DNA of 56,437 nucleotides. It comes from Nocardia altamirensis NBRC 108246 (GTDB taxonomy: Bacteria > Actinomycetota > Actinomycetes > Mycobacteriales > Mycobacteriaceae). Under the pieces are notes generated by a model. That model was given only the letters and a program-made list of their open reading frames with translations, was not told where the DNA came from and ran no database searches. The position numbers were made by a program, and so were the translations under genes. Of this stretch, positions 39,190 through 48,020 are shown piece by piece; the first letter of the stretch is position 1; the number at the start of each line of letters is the position of its first letter. The stretch lies in NCBI RefSeq assembly GCF_001612685.1, contig NZ_BDAY01000026.1, forward strand, positions 1-56,437, written 5' to 3'.

Positions 39190-40725
39190 TCAGGCGGGCT
39201 CGCCGAACCAGCGGGCCAACGCCTCGGTCAGCCCGTCCCGGCTGCCTGCGTCGGCGGCCCAGGCCACGATGCCGTCGGGGCGGACAAGCAGGCCGGTCAG
39301 CTCGGCGGGTTCGGCGGGCTTGGCCGTGACCACGCGCACGCGGGACGCCCAATTCGCCGCCGCCGCACGCACTTCGGCCGAGTCGGCGAAGTCGAACAGC
39401 ACCGCCCCGCCCGCGCTGAAATGCTCGCCGAGCCTGGTTCCGTCGGACAATTCGAGATCGGGCGGCGCCGCACCGACCCGTTCATGTCCCCCACCGAGGT
39501 CGTATCGATGCAGCACGCCGGAGATCTTCTTGAAGACCATGGTCGCGCCCTCGCGGGTGGCCAGCAGTTCGGCCATCACCGCGCGAAGCTGCTTGCTGCG
39601 CTGGTCCAGTCGCATCAGCGCGACCTGCGCCCTGGTCCAATCCAGCACCCACGCACCGATCGGATGCCGTTCGGCGGTATAGGTATCCAGCAGATTCGCG
39701 GGCGCCCAGCCCTGTACGACAGCGGCGAGTTTCCAGCCGAGGTTGACGGCGTCGCCGACGCCGAGATTGAGACCCTGACCGCCGAACGGCGAATGCACAT
39801 GGGCCGCATCGCCTGCCAGCAGCACCCGGCCCATGCGATAGTCGGTGGCCTGCCTGGTGTTGTCGGTGAATCGGGTGGCCGAATGCACCGCGCTGATGGT
39901 GATCTCCGCGCCGGATACCGCGCGCAGGCTGTTCTCCAGTTCGGCCACGGTGATCGGCGCGTTCCGGTCGGCGGGCGGGCCGTCGAGCTCGACGGTGAGG
40001 ACGCGGCCTGTCGTCATCCCGTTGATGACGTAGATGCCGTGCTCGGTCGTCACCCAACCCGGTTGCAGCCCTTCGGCACCGGTCATGTCGACGATCGCCT
40101 GATGCCCGGTGATCTCCGGACCGAGTCCGGGAAAGTCGAACGCGGCCAGTTTGCGCACCGTGCTGCGACCGCCGTCGCAACCGACCAGCCAGTCCGCGCG
40201 AACCACGTCGTCGCCGACGCGCACGGTGACACCGCTGCCGTCGTCGGAAAAGTCGGTCAGCGCGACGCCGCGCCGAACCGGCACACCCAACTCGGCGGCC
40301 CTGGCACCGAGGACCGCCTCGATCCGCTGCTGGGTCACCATGAATACCGTCGCCGCCGGGCCGAGCTCGGCGAAGGCCGGATCCTCGAAGTCGATATCGT
40401 CGAGATCGAGCATGAGGCCACCGAAGTGACCGGCGAAGGGCGGCCGCTGCGGCGCGCCCGGCTCGGCCCCCTCGTCGACCATTCCCCATCCCGCCCGCAT
40501 GGCGCTGATCGCCTTCCGCTGCTCCTCGATCAGCTCCGGCAACAGCCCACGGTGATAAAACGCTTGCGCGGTAGGCACATTGATCGCACCGGCCTTGATC
40601 GTCAGATCCGGCTCGGTCAGCCGCTCGACCACCAGCACGTCCACCCCGGCAAGCCGCAATTCGCACGCCAGCATCAAACCGACGGGTCCTGCGCCCGCCA
40701 CCACCACATCGAATGTCTCGTCCAT
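39190..40725 (-). CDS. FAD-dependent aromatic hydroxylase (group A flavoprotein monooxygenase)
   Basis: 511 residues. The FAD-binding loop is VVVAGAGPVGLMLACELRLAG near residue 7 (GxGxxG), the DG motif is WLVGCDGGRSTVRKL near 180, and the second FAD motif is GRVLLAGDAAHVHSPFGGQGLN near 300, here read in parts. The last 110 residues form a thioredoxin-like domain typical of RdmE/PgaE and rifampicin-monooxygenase-like enzymes. It uses NAD(P)H to hydroxylate an aromatic substrate, either in drug inactivation or catabolism. The ATG at 40725 gives the usual start. It stands alone between two terminators. Confidence 0.92.
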   Translation of the reverse strand: MDETFDVVVAGAGPVGLMLACELRLAGVDVLVVERLTEPDLTIKAGAINVPTAQAFYHRGLLPELIEEQRKAISAMRAGWGMVDEGAEPGAPQRPPFAGHFGGLMLDLDDIDFEDPAFAELGPAATVFMVTQQRIEAVLGARAAELGVPVRRGVALTDFSDDGSGVTVRVGDDVVRADWLVGCDGGRSTVRKLAAFDFPGLGPEITGHQAIVDMTGAEGLQPGWVTTEHGIYVINGMTTGRVLTVELDGPPADRNAPITVAELENSLRAVSGAEITISAVHSATRFTDNTRQATDYRMGRVLLAGDAAHVHSPFGGQGLNLGVGDAVNLGWKLAAVVQGWAPANLLDTYTAERHPIGAWVLDWTRAQVALMRLDQRSKQLRAVMAELLATREGATMVFKKISGVLHRYDLGGGHERVGAAPPDLELSDGTRLGEHFSAGGAVLFDFADSAEVRAAAANWASRVRVVTAKPAEPAELTGLLVRPDGIVAWAADAGSRDGLTEALARWFGEPA

Positions 40726-40790
40726 GACTTCGACTGTGCCCAGCACCGATTGCGGGACTCTTGCATCGCCCTTGCACCCCCGCGACAGCA

Positions 40791-40822
40791 CGAGGGGCGA
40801 GGCCGAACGACCTCGCCCCTCG
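40791..40822 (-). terminator. Terminator after the KGG-protein gene
   Basis: A perfect 12-bp stem (CGAGGGGCGAGG and complement) with an 8-base loop begins 14 bases after the KGG-gene stop on the minus strand and separates it from the monooxygenase gene. Confidence 0.8.
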
Positions 40823-40836
40823 AATCCGTCTTAGTG

Positions 40837-41031
40837 TCAGCGGTTCCGGTGGCTGCGCGCGCCGCCGAGGCGCTTGGCCTCGACCGGCTGTGCCGCCGCT
40901 CCCTTCTTGCCCGCCTCGCTGGCGCGCTTGGGGTCGTTGTCGAAGCTGCCGCTGCTCGCCTTGCCACCTTGGCTGGCGATCTCGCGTTGCCGTTCTGCAT
41001 CCATGGCGGCGAAGCCACGTGGGGCGGCCAT
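40837..41031 (-). CDS. KGG-motif stress protein
   Basis: 64 residues, very hydrophilic. It carries the repeated GG motifs of the stress-induced KGG family: RGFAAMDAERQREIASQGGKA, then RASEAGKKGA and KRLGGA, each around a Gly-Gly or Gly-Lys-Lys-Gly turn. Such proteins (GsiB, YciG) are probably disordered and protect cells in desiccation or general stress. The ATG at 41031 is chosen because AAGGAGGG lies 6 bases upstream; an ATG two codons earlier would abut that site. It ends in a strong terminator. Confidence 0.85.
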   Translation of the reverse strand: MAAPRGFAAMDAERQREIASQGGKASSGSFDNDPKRASEAGKKGAAAQPVEAKRLGGARSHRNR

Positions 41032-41129
41032 GTGCATCCCTCCTTGCCTCGAGTACTGCTGTCGGCGACGGCCGTTCGGCCCGTCCCTGACGCGCTACCC
41101 GAGGATTGCGGCGGCAAACACTGCGGAGG

Positions 41130-42407
41130 TCAGGACTGGTGTTGCGGCACCAGCGCAGGCACCGGTTCCGGCGCAGGCGTGCGCTTGCGCCTGCCCGAGA
41201 CCAGATACAGCGCGACGAGCAGCACGCTGAACCAGACATAGGTGTTGCCGATGACGTGTTGCCAAGGCGTCCACGCGGTTTCGCGATTCTCCGCGGCGGG
41301 CAGCCAGTTCTGCGGGCCGTAGACGAACACCGCGGTGATGACCACGATGGTCACCGACCACCCGATGGCCTGCTTGCGCGGCAGCAGCGTGGCGTACCCG
41401 ACGGCGCCGAGCAGCGCGGGGGCGATCCACACCCAGTGGTGCGACCAGGAGATCGGCGAGAGCAGCAGCGTGAAGACCGCGTTGATGCCGAGCGCGAGCG
41501 GCGGGAAGTCGACCGCGCGCCGCATGGCCGCGACCACCAGCACGAGCAGCGCGAGGCCGAGCACCACCCACAGGCCGGTGAACAGCGGCTCCGGCACCCG
41601 CAGCCGAGCCATGACCGCTTGAATCGACTGATTGGTATGGAACGCGGAACCGCTCAAACCGGACACGTTGCCGAGCCCGCCGAACCAGTACTTCGCGGAA
41701 TCGTGCGGCAGGATGGCGAAGCCGAGCAGCGTGGCGCCCACGCCGGTGGCCGCGGCCGTCGCCGCCGACTTGTAGTCCTTGCGCACCAGGAAATACAGCA
41801 CGAACGCGGCCGGGGTCAGCTTGATCGCGGCGGCGATGCCGATCAGCATGCCGCGCTTCCAGCGTGGCTTGTGCGTGAGGCAGTCGGCGGCGACCAACGC
41901 CATCAGCAGCAGGTTCACCTGCCCGAAGCCAAGCGTCGAATGGACCGGTTCCAACAGCAGGCCGAGCGGGGTCGCGCACGCGGTCGCGAACAGCGCGAGC
42001 GTGCGCTGCTGCTCGGCGGGCCAGATCCGGCGCGCGACCAGGTACAGCGTGAGGGCGAGCGCGGCCACCGAGGAGACGAAGAAGCTGAACGCGGCCACCC
42101 CCCATGGCAGCAGCGCGAACGGGCTCAGCGCGAGCGCGGCGAACGGCGGGTAGATGAACGGCAGCCCGGCGCCGATGGTGGTCTGCGGCAGCTGTCCGTA
42201 CATGTCCGCGCCGTGGCGTAAAGCATCGACACCGAGGCGATACACCTGCAGGTCGATGAACCCACCGGTGATCTTCTGGAAGGGCCAGACCGGCAGCAGC
42301 AGACAGAACGCGGAGAACGCGACGGAGAGCACCGGTGCCAGCCACACCACGACCCCGAGTCGACGGTGCTGGGTCTCCGGCTCATCGGCGGTGGTGACAC
42401 TACTCAT
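41130..42407 (-). CDS. GT87 polyprenyl-phosphate-mannose-dependent mannosyltransferase
   Basis: 425 residues with about ten transmembrane helices. It has the GT87 (DUF2029) pattern: FIDLQVYRLGVDALRHGADMYG with the catalytic-type Asp near residue 52, GLPFIYPPFAAL, GQVNLLLMALV, AIKLTPAAFVLYFLVRKDYKSA and LLSPISWSHHWVW. Enzymes such as PimE add alpha-1,2-mannose to phosphatidylinositol mannosides at the outer membrane face. The family is clear; the precise acceptor is not. It is divergent from the ankyrin gene. Confidence 0.9.
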   Translation of the reverse strand: MSSVTTADEPETQHRRLGVVVWLAPVLSVAFSAFCLLLPVWPFQKITGGFIDLQVYRLGVDALRHGADMYGQLPQTTIGAGLPFIYPPFAALALSPFALLPWGVAAFSFFVSSVAALALTLYLVARRIWPAEQQRTLALFATACATPLGLLLEPVHSTLGFGQVNLLLMALVAADCLTHKPRWKRGMLIGIAAAIKLTPAAFVLYFLVRKDYKSAATAAATGVGATLLGFAILPHDSAKYWFGGLGNVSGLSGSAFHTNQSIQAVMARLRVPEPLFTGLWVVLGLALLVLVVAAMRRAVDFPPLALGINAVFTLLLSPISWSHHWVWIAPALLGAVGYATLLPRKQAIGWSVTIVVITAVFVYGPQNWLPAAENRETAWTPWQHVIGNTYVWFSVLLVALYLVSGRRKRTPAPEPVPALVPQHQS

Positions 42408-42569
42408 CCGCGGCGACTATACCGACTCACCGCGGCTGATACACCACGTGGGCGTTACCGCGGCCGCCCACCACGCCGCTCCCCGGACATTGCGGGCATT
42501 TCCCCAGCACAGGACGGCTCACGGGCCACCGAGGGTCGGCCGGGTCGCGCACCTGGTAGGAATGAGCGA

Positions 42570-42962
42570 ATGGGCGCTGACATGGATCCGGAACTGCTCG
42601 AGCTGGCCACCAAGATCTTCGGTTTCGCCAGGCAGGGCGACGCCGCCTCGCTCGCCACCTACCTGGACGCCGGCGTCTCGGCGGACCTGCGGAACGAGGC
42701 GGGCGACACCTTGCTCATGCTCGCCACCTATCACGGCCATCGCGATGCGGTCGCCGCGCTGCTCGACCGCGACGCCGATCCGACGATCGCGAACGACAAG
42801 GGCCAAACTCCGTTGGCGGGTGCGGTCTTCAAGGGCGAAACCGAGATCGTGCGGCTGCTGCTCGAATCGGGCGCCGACCCCGACCAGGGCACTCCGTCGG
42901 CCCGCGATGCCGCGCTCATGTTCGGCAAAGAGGATCTGCTGAAGTTGTTCAGCGACTACTGA
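42570..42962 (+). CDS. Ankyrin-repeat protein
   Basis: 130 residues with three to four ankyrin repeats: ARQGDAASLATYLDAGVSADLRNEAGDTLLMLATYHGHRDAVAALLDRDADPTIANDKGQTPLAGAVFKGETEIVRLLLESGADP, read here as units ending LRNEAGDTLLMLA, IANDKGQTPLAGA and LLLESGADPDQ. No signal peptide. The ATG at 42570 has TAGGA about 8 bases upstream; another ATG at 42582 is in frame. Small actinobacterial ankyrin proteins often accompany redox enzymes; the convergent neighbour here is a CoA-disulfide-reductase-like flavoprotein. It acts by protein binding, partner unknown. Confidence 0.88.
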   Translation: MGADMDPELLELATKIFGFARQGDAASLATYLDAGVSADLRNEAGDTLLMLATYHGHRDAVAALLDRDADPTIANDKGQTPLAGAVFKGETEIVRLLLESGADPDQGTPSARDAALMFGKEDLLKLFSDY

Positions 42963-42968
42963 TCCCGG

Positions 42969-44339
42969 CTACCCGCGCTTGCGGACCGCGGCCACCGCCT
43001 TGCGCGCCGCCACCAGCACGGGGTCCCACACCGGCGAAAACGGCGGCGCGTACCCGAGATCGAGCGCGGTCATCTGCTCGACCGTCATGCGCGCGGTGAG
43101 CGCGACAGCCGCGATATCGACCCGTTTGCCCGCGCCCTCTCTGCCGACGATCTGCACGCCGAGCAGCCGCCCGGTGCGGCGTTCGGCCAGCATCTTCACC
43201 GTCATCCCCGCCGCGTCCGGGTAATAGCCCGCGCGACTGGTCGATTCGATGGTGACGGTGACGTACTGCAGGCCCGCCGCCCGAGCGTCCTTCTCCCGCA
43301 GGCCCGTTCGCGCGACCTCGAGGTCACACACCTTGCTGACCGCGGTGCCGACCACGCCGGGAAACGTGGCGTAGTCGCCGCCGACGTTGGCGCCGATGAT
43401 CTGACCGTGCTTGTTGGCGTGAGTGCCGAGCGCGATATGGCGGTCCCGGCCCGAGACCAGATCCAGCACCTCCACGCAATCGCCGCCCGCCCAGATGTTT
43501 TCGTGGCCACGCACCCGCATCGCGAGGTCGGTGAGCAGCCCGCCGTGCTCCCCCAGCGGCAGCCCTGCGGCGCGGGCCAGGTCCGTGTCCGGGCGCACGC
43601 CGATGCCGAGCACCACCACGTCCGCGGGGTATTCGGCGCCGGCGGTGACCACGGCGCTGACCCGTCCCTGCGCGTCGGTGCGCAGCTCGGTCACCTCGGC
43701 ATCGTCGACAACGGTGATGCCCATGCCCTGCATGGCGGCGCGAACCAGTGCGCCCATGTCCGGATCCAGGGTCGCCATCGGCTCGGAGCCGCGGTTGACC
43801 ATGGTGACCTCATAGCCGCGATTGATGAACGCCTCGGCCATCTCGACCCCGATATAGCCCGCGCCGACCACGACGGCACGCTTGCCCTCGGTGCGCTCGA
43901 GGGTGTCGATCAGCGCCTGCCCGTCGTCGAGGGTCTGCACGCCGTGCACGCCTGCCGCGTCGATGCCAGGCAGCGGCGGCCGGATCGGGCGCGCGCCGGT
44001 GGCGATGACGAGTTTGTCGTACTCCGTCCAGGTTTCGGCGCCGGACTCGAGGTCGCCTGCGCGTACTCGGCGACCGGCGACGTCGATCTCGGTCACCTCG
44101 GTGCGCAGCCGCAGATCGATGCCGCGGGCGCGGTGCTCCTCGGGGGTGCGGGCGATCAACGCGTCCCGGTCGGTCACATCCCCGCCAACCCAGTACGGGA
44201 TGCCGCAGGCGGAGAACGAGGTGAACCGGCCGCGCTCGAAGACGACGATCGCCAGCTCGCTCGCGTCCTTGAGCCTGCGCGCCTGCGAGGCCGCCGACAT
44301 GCCCGCCGCGTCCCCGCCGATGACCACCAGTCGTTCCAT
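42969..44339 (-). CDS. CoA-disulfide-reductase/NADH-oxidase-like flavoprotein
   Basis: 456 residues. FAD loop VIGGDAAGMSAA, single redox cysteine Cys45 in SFSACGIPYWVGG, NAD(P)H loop VVGAGYIGVEMAEAF, and the second FAD motif IWAGGDCVEV. A dimerisation domain fills the last 120 residues. The single Cys places it with CoA disulfide reductases, NADH oxidases and persulfide reductases, not with glutathione-reductase types, which have two. It probably handles thiol disulfides or persulfides under oxidative stress. The ATG at 44339 follows the family start; a longer frame begins upstream without support. Confidence 0.9.
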   Translation of the reverse strand: MERLVVIGGDAAGMSAASQARRLKDASELAIVVFERGRFTSFSACGIPYWVGGDVTDRDALIARTPEEHRARGIDLRLRTEVTEIDVAGRRVRAGDLESGAETWTEYDKLVIATGARPIRPPLPGIDAAGVHGVQTLDDGQALIDTLERTEGKRAVVVGAGYIGVEMAEAFINRGYEVTMVNRGSEPMATLDPDMGALVRAAMQGMGITVVDDAEVTELRTDAQGRVSAVVTAGAEYPADVVVLGIGVRPDTDLARAAGLPLGEHGGLLTDLAMRVRGHENIWAGGDCVEVLDLVSGRDRHIALGTHANKHGQIIGANVGGDYATFPGVVGTAVSKVCDLEVARTGLREKDARAAGLQYVTVTIESTSRAGYYPDAAGMTVKMLAERRTGRLLGVQIVGREGAGKRVDIAAVALTARMTVEQMTALDLGYAPPFSPVWDPVLVAARKAVAAVRKRG

Positions 44340-44460
44340 ACTCCTCACGCTACGACCCAGCATCGATAGCGCTGCGCACGGGCCAGGTCACGGCGATTTC
44401 GGCCGGGATTTCTGGTTGCCATGCGGTTTGACCCGCGCTTACTCCACACTGATCTTTCGC

Positions 44461-44484
44461 AAACACTGTGTGAGGGCAGTGTTT
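44461..44484. promoter_or_regulatory. Operator in front of the permease gene
   Basis: AAACACTG and CAGTGTTT, perfect 8-base arms 8 bases apart, lie 16 bases before the permease ATG and upstream of its ribosome binding site GGGAG. A dimeric repressor (GntR or TetR type) is the likely binder; none is encoded next to it. Confidence 0.65.
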
Positions 44485-44500
44485 ACCCCCGGGAGCAGTA

Positions 44501-46048
44501 ATGACCGACACCACATCCCCCTCCGACGACGAACGTCGACTCGCCGAACTCGGCTACAAACAAGAACTGGCCAGATCGTGGTCCGGCTTCTCCAATTTCG
44601 CCATCAGTTTCACCATCGTCTCCATCCTGACGGGCGGATTGGCCAGTTACGGAATAGGTTTGGCCAATGGTGGGCCGATCACCATGGCATGGGGCTGGCC
44701 GCTCGTCTCGATCATGGTGTTGTTCGTCGGCCTGGCGATGGCGGAATTGGCGTCGGCCTATCCGACCTCGGGCGGGTTGTATTGGTGGGCTTCGCAGCTC
44801 GGCGGGCCGGTCTGGGGCTGGTTCACCGGATGGTTCAACCTGATCGGCCAGATCGCGGTGACCGCGGCCATCGACTACGGGGCGGCGATCTTCACGACGG
44901 TCGTGCTGAACGTGATCGGCATCGATATCGGCACCGACCGCACCGCGATTTTCCTGGTCTTCATCGCGATCCTGGTGCTGCACGCCGTGCTCAACGCGAT
45001 CGGACCGCACCTGTCCGCGGTGATCAACAACATTTCCGCGTGGTGGCACGTCGGTGGCGTGGCGATCTTCGTGCTCGTCCTCGCGTTCGGCGCGAAACAG
45101 CATCAGAGCATCGAGTTCGTGTTCACCGAAACCGTGGACAACAGCGCGGTCGGGTTCGGTGGGGTGGCGTTCAGCTTCCTGCTCGGCCTGCTGCACGCCC
45201 AGTACACGTTCACCGGGTACGACGCGTCCGCGCACATGTCCGAGGAAACGCACGACGCCTCGCGGATGGCGGCGAAGGGCATCATCAACACCATTGTGGT
45301 CTCGGCGATCGCGGGCTATCTGCTCATCATGGCGGTCACCTTCGCGATCCCGAATCTCGATGACGCCCTTGATCCGACGAAGAACAGCGGCTACCCGGTG
45401 ATCTACATCCTGGAGAATTCGCTGAACTCGTTCTGGTCGGGGCTGCTGCTCGTCATTGCCGCGAGTGCGCAATTGTTCTGCGGCTACGCCTCGGTCACCT
45501 CGGCCTCGCGCATGCTTTTCGCGTTCGCCCGCGACGGCGCGGTGCCGGGATCGCCGCTCTGGTCGAAACTTTCGGCGCGCAAGGTGCCGGTCAACGCGGT
45601 GCTGTTCATCTCGTTCTTTGCATTCCTGCTGCTGATTCCGTCCATGCTGGTGCCCGCGGCGAACGCGCCGACCGCCTACGCGGCCGCCACCTCGGTGGCC
45701 ACCATCGGGCTGTACATCGCCTACGGCATTCCGATCCTGCTTCGGCAGTGGCACGGTGCCCGATTCCAGACCGGCCCTTGGCAACTCGGCCGCTGGTATC
45801 GCCCGATCGGCGTGGTCGCGCTGATCTGGATCGTGCTGATCAGCCTCCTGTTCATCCTGCCGATGGATGATCGCGGCTATCCATGGAACAGCGAGTTCAC
45901 GTGGACGACAGTCAATTACGCGCCGATCGCGCTGATCGGCGTCGTCGGCGCGATCGGCATCTGGTGGGTGGTCTCGGCCCGCACCTGGTTCACCGGGCCG
46001 AAGCGCACCGTGGACGAGGCAGGCGACGAGACGGCGGTGAAGGCCTGA
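44501..46048 (+). CDS. APC-superfamily amino-acid permease
   Basis: 515 residues with twelve predicted helices. The start ELGYKQELARSWSGFSNFAISFTIVS is typical of the amino acid/choline transporter group (GABA-permease-like), split here as ELGYKQELARSW and NFAISFTI. SAYPTSGGLYWWASQLGG is its conserved second helix region, and SEETHDASRMAAKGII the conserved internal loop. It imports an amino acid or amine by cation coupling. A palindromic operator precedes it, so expression is probably substrate-controlled. Confidence 0.92.
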   Translation: MTDTTSPSDDERRLAELGYKQELARSWSGFSNFAISFTIVSILTGGLASYGIGLANGGPITMAWGWPLVSIMVLFVGLAMAELASAYPTSGGLYWWASQLGGPVWGWFTGWFNLIGQIAVTAAIDYGAAIFTTVVLNVIGIDIGTDRTAIFLVFIAILVLHAVLNAIGPHLSAVINNISAWWHVGGVAIFVLVLAFGAKQHQSIEFVFTETVDNSAVGFGGVAFSFLLGLLHAQYTFTGYDASAHMSEETHDASRMAAKGIINTIVVSAIAGYLLIMAVTFAIPNLDDALDPTKNSGYPVIYILENSLNSFWSGLLLVIAASAQLFCGYASVTSASRMLFAFARDGAVPGSPLWSKLSARKVPVNAVLFISFFAFLLLIPSMLVPAANAPTAYAAATSVATIGLYIAYGIPILLRQWHGARFQTGPWQLGRWYRPIGVVALIWIVLISLLFILPMDDRGYPWNSEFTWTTVNYAPIALIGVVGAIGIWWVVSARTWFTGPKRTVDEAGDETAVKA

Positions 46049-46297
46049 TCGTCGCGGGATTGTCGAATCGTCGGGTTTCCCTGATGTCACGCACGGTCGC
46101 CGCGTGCTCCCTGGTCGTTAACTCGGATCAGGCGAAACCCGACATTTCGATTTCCTGGCAGTTGACGGCAGTCACGCTCATTTCGGCCGCACCTCGTGGC
46201 CGTTGATCAGTGCCGAGTTGGACAAGGCGATAGCCGCTATCTGCCGAGAATGACGGGTGCCGCGCGGTATGTCGGTGGTGGTCGCTAGGTTCGAGGG

Positions 46298-46993
46298 ATG
46301 GAAAGGATCGACCTGGAAGGCAGACCGACGGTGGGGCGGATTGCCTTCCCGGGAAACCCATGGCCTGCCGGGCACGCGATCGAGGAGTTCGCGTGGACCG
46401 GGCGGATCGACGAGAACGGCAATCTCTGGTTCGACCTGCATCTCCGGTCGGCCGACTACTGCGCCGACGGTGCACCGAAAGGCACAGGGGACGAGGAGGA
46501 TTGGGCATCGCCGGTGGTGTGGCAGAACTACGGGCGCTGCACGTTGTCCTCGACATACTGGGGTGAGGACGACGGCACCGGATTCCTCGCCGCCACCCCG
46601 GGGAAAATGTTTCAATTGAAATCGTTGACACCACAACGTTTAACCGCGGACCCGCTACCGCTCGTCGATGCCGATCAACTCGAATTTCTCGCCTTCAACA
46701 TCTACCTGCTCGGCCATGATTCGGTCGCCGACCAGGAGGTGGTTTTCACCAGGCGCCCAGACGGCACGCACGACATCGACTGGTCCGGCCGCATCGCCCT
46801 CACCTACGTCGACGACACCGAATTCCGGCACCGATTCCTGGTCCGCAATACCGCCGCGCTCGAATACATCCGCTACCCGGCCACGCTGTCACCGGTCGAG
46901 GCGCACGACCTGCTCAGGGCGGTGCTGGACGCGCCGGAATTGTTCGAGACGGGCCTCGTGGACGGACAACCAGCATGGGTGCCTAAACGGTAA
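46298..46993 (+). CDS. Hypothetical soluble protein
   Basis: 231 residues, no signal peptide or membrane helix. Trp- and Asp-rich, with an opening MERIDLEGRPTVGRIAFPG and paired beta-strand-like stretches (EEFAWTGRID, NLWFDLHLRSADY, DGTHDIDWSGRIALTY), suggesting a beta-sandwich or barrel. I do not recognise the family. The 249 bases before it show no gene or clear motif. The start at 46298 lies close after GAGGGATGG-type sequence without a perfect ribosome binding site. Confidence 0.65.
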   Translation: MERIDLEGRPTVGRIAFPGNPWPAGHAIEEFAWTGRIDENGNLWFDLHLRSADYCADGAPKGTGDEEDWASPVVWQNYGRCTLSSTYWGEDDGTGFLAATPGKMFQLKSLTPQRLTADPLPLVDADQLEFLAFNIYLLGHDSVADQEVVFTRRPDGTHDIDWSGRIALTYVDDTEFRHRFLVRNTAALEYIRYPATLSPVEAHDLLRAVLDAPELFETGLVDGQPAWVPKR

Positions 46994-47048
46994 TTCGCAG
47001 AGTTGTTGTCCCAGCCTGTTTTCGGTGAATCGCGCTACCGTTGGACAG

Positions 47049-47420
47049 ATGAATTACGAGTTCGTTGTGCTGCCGATGGGGGCCGTCGACTCGCCCGCAC
47101 AGGTTCGCGACTATGTCCGGACCCAGTACGGACAACCTGTCGATGAGCAGCTGCACCGATTCGTCGTTGTCGCGCTGCATGGCTGGAATACCCGCGTCCC
47201 CGCCGCCTACCGCCACGCCTTGCTCAATGTGGAAGCCGCAGGCCATTCCGTGCGCGTGACCGCCGCCGATCGCGCCGACCGCCGCCGACATCGCAGTTCT
47301 GCCGTCGACAGCGCGGCAACAGCGATCCGCCGCTTGATCGAAGGCCTCATCCTGGGATTGGAGTACCAGCTCTACGACGCGGCCGACGACAGTTTGTGGC
47401 CGCCGAAACGTTCCGAATGA
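47049..47420 (+). CDS. Hypothetical small protein
   Basis: 123 residues from the ATG at 47049, 55 bases after the previous stop. It begins MNYEFVVLPMGAVDSPAQVRDY and has a basic middle (DRADRRRHRSS) and a helical end (AIRRLIEGLILGLEYQLYDAADD). No known domain. Codon use is like that of its neighbours. It may be co-transcribed with the gene before it. A large nested hairpin follows its stop. Confidence 0.6.
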   Translation: MNYEFVVLPMGAVDSPAQVRDYVRTQYGQPVDEQLHRFVVVALHGWNTRVPAAYRHALLNVEAAGHSVRVTAADRADRRRHRSSAVDSAATAIRRLIEGLILGLEYQLYDAADDSLWPPKRSE

Positions 47421-47443
47421 TCGCCGCGCATTGAGCGCTCCTC

Positions 47444-47526
47444 GAAATCCGCACCCGTTCTAGGGATCCGCACCCACTGCGGGGGCCCTGAGGGGTGCGG
47501 ATCCCAAGAAGGAGTGCGGATTTCGA
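47444..47526. terminator. Nested double hairpin between convergent genes
   Basis: An outer 12-bp stem (CGAAATCCGCAC at 47444-47455 with its complement at 47515-47526) encloses an inner perfect 13-bp stem (GGGATCCGCACCC at 47464-47476 with 47494-47506). Both arms carry the core ATCCGCAC, so the element is also two direct repeats on each side. It separates two convergent genes and probably ends both transcripts. Confidence 0.7.
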
Positions 47527-47531
47527 CCGGG

Positions 47532-48020
47532 TCAGGCCGCGGAGTGGCCGGGGAGGACGCAGGCGGTGTCGAGGCCGAGGACGCGGTTGAGGCGGCCGAA
47601 GGCCAGCCAGGAGCCGATGCTCATGCTGAGTTCGACGACCTCGGTCTGGGTGTAGTGGGCCAGCATGCGAGTCCAGAAATCGTCGTCGATGCTGTGGTGG
47701 TCGAGTGCGTACAGTTCGGCGTATTCGGCAGCGAGCCTGGTGCGTTCGTCGAATGCGTCGGTGGTGCGCCATTCGGTGACGGCGTCGGCGAACTCGGGTT
47801 CCACCTTCTTCCCGTCGCGCTCGGTGCGCCAGTCCTGACAGAAGAGGCACCCGTTGATCTGTGCGATGCGCAGCCGGGCGGCCTCGAATTCGCGCAGACC
47901 CAACGTGCTGTGCGAGTACACCGACAGCGAGAACTGCGACGCGGCCAGGCCGATGCCCGGCACCATTTCGCCCCAGACGTAGCCGATCGGATCCTTGCCC
48001 GCGGGAATGTCGATGATCAT
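47532..48020 (-). CDS. AhpD-like carboxymuconolactone-decarboxylase-family protein
   Basis: 162 residues. The redox motif is CLFC (Cys58 and Cys61) in LRIAQINGCLFCQDW, the site of AhpD-like alkylhydroperoxidases. The helical fold continues through HYTQTEVVELSMSIGSWLAFGRLNRVLGLD. Such proteins reduce peroxides or act as decarboxylases of the CMD family. Its ATG overlaps the stop of the upstream dehydrogenase-like gene by 4 bases, so they form a two-gene unit. Confidence 0.88.
   Translation of the reverse strand: MIIDIPAGKDPIGYVWGEMVPGIGLAASQFSLSVYSHSTLGLREFEAARLRIAQINGCLFCQDWRTERDGKKVEPEFADAVTEWRTTDAFDERTRLAAEYAELYALDHHSIDDDFWTRMLAHYTQTEVVELSMSIGSWLAFGRLNRVLGLDTACVLPGHSAA

Noticed and set aside
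46128..46634. Possible minus-strand gene in the gap after the permease
   Set aside because: It overlaps a better plus-strand gene for most of its length, with no domain, ribosome binding site or coding bias.
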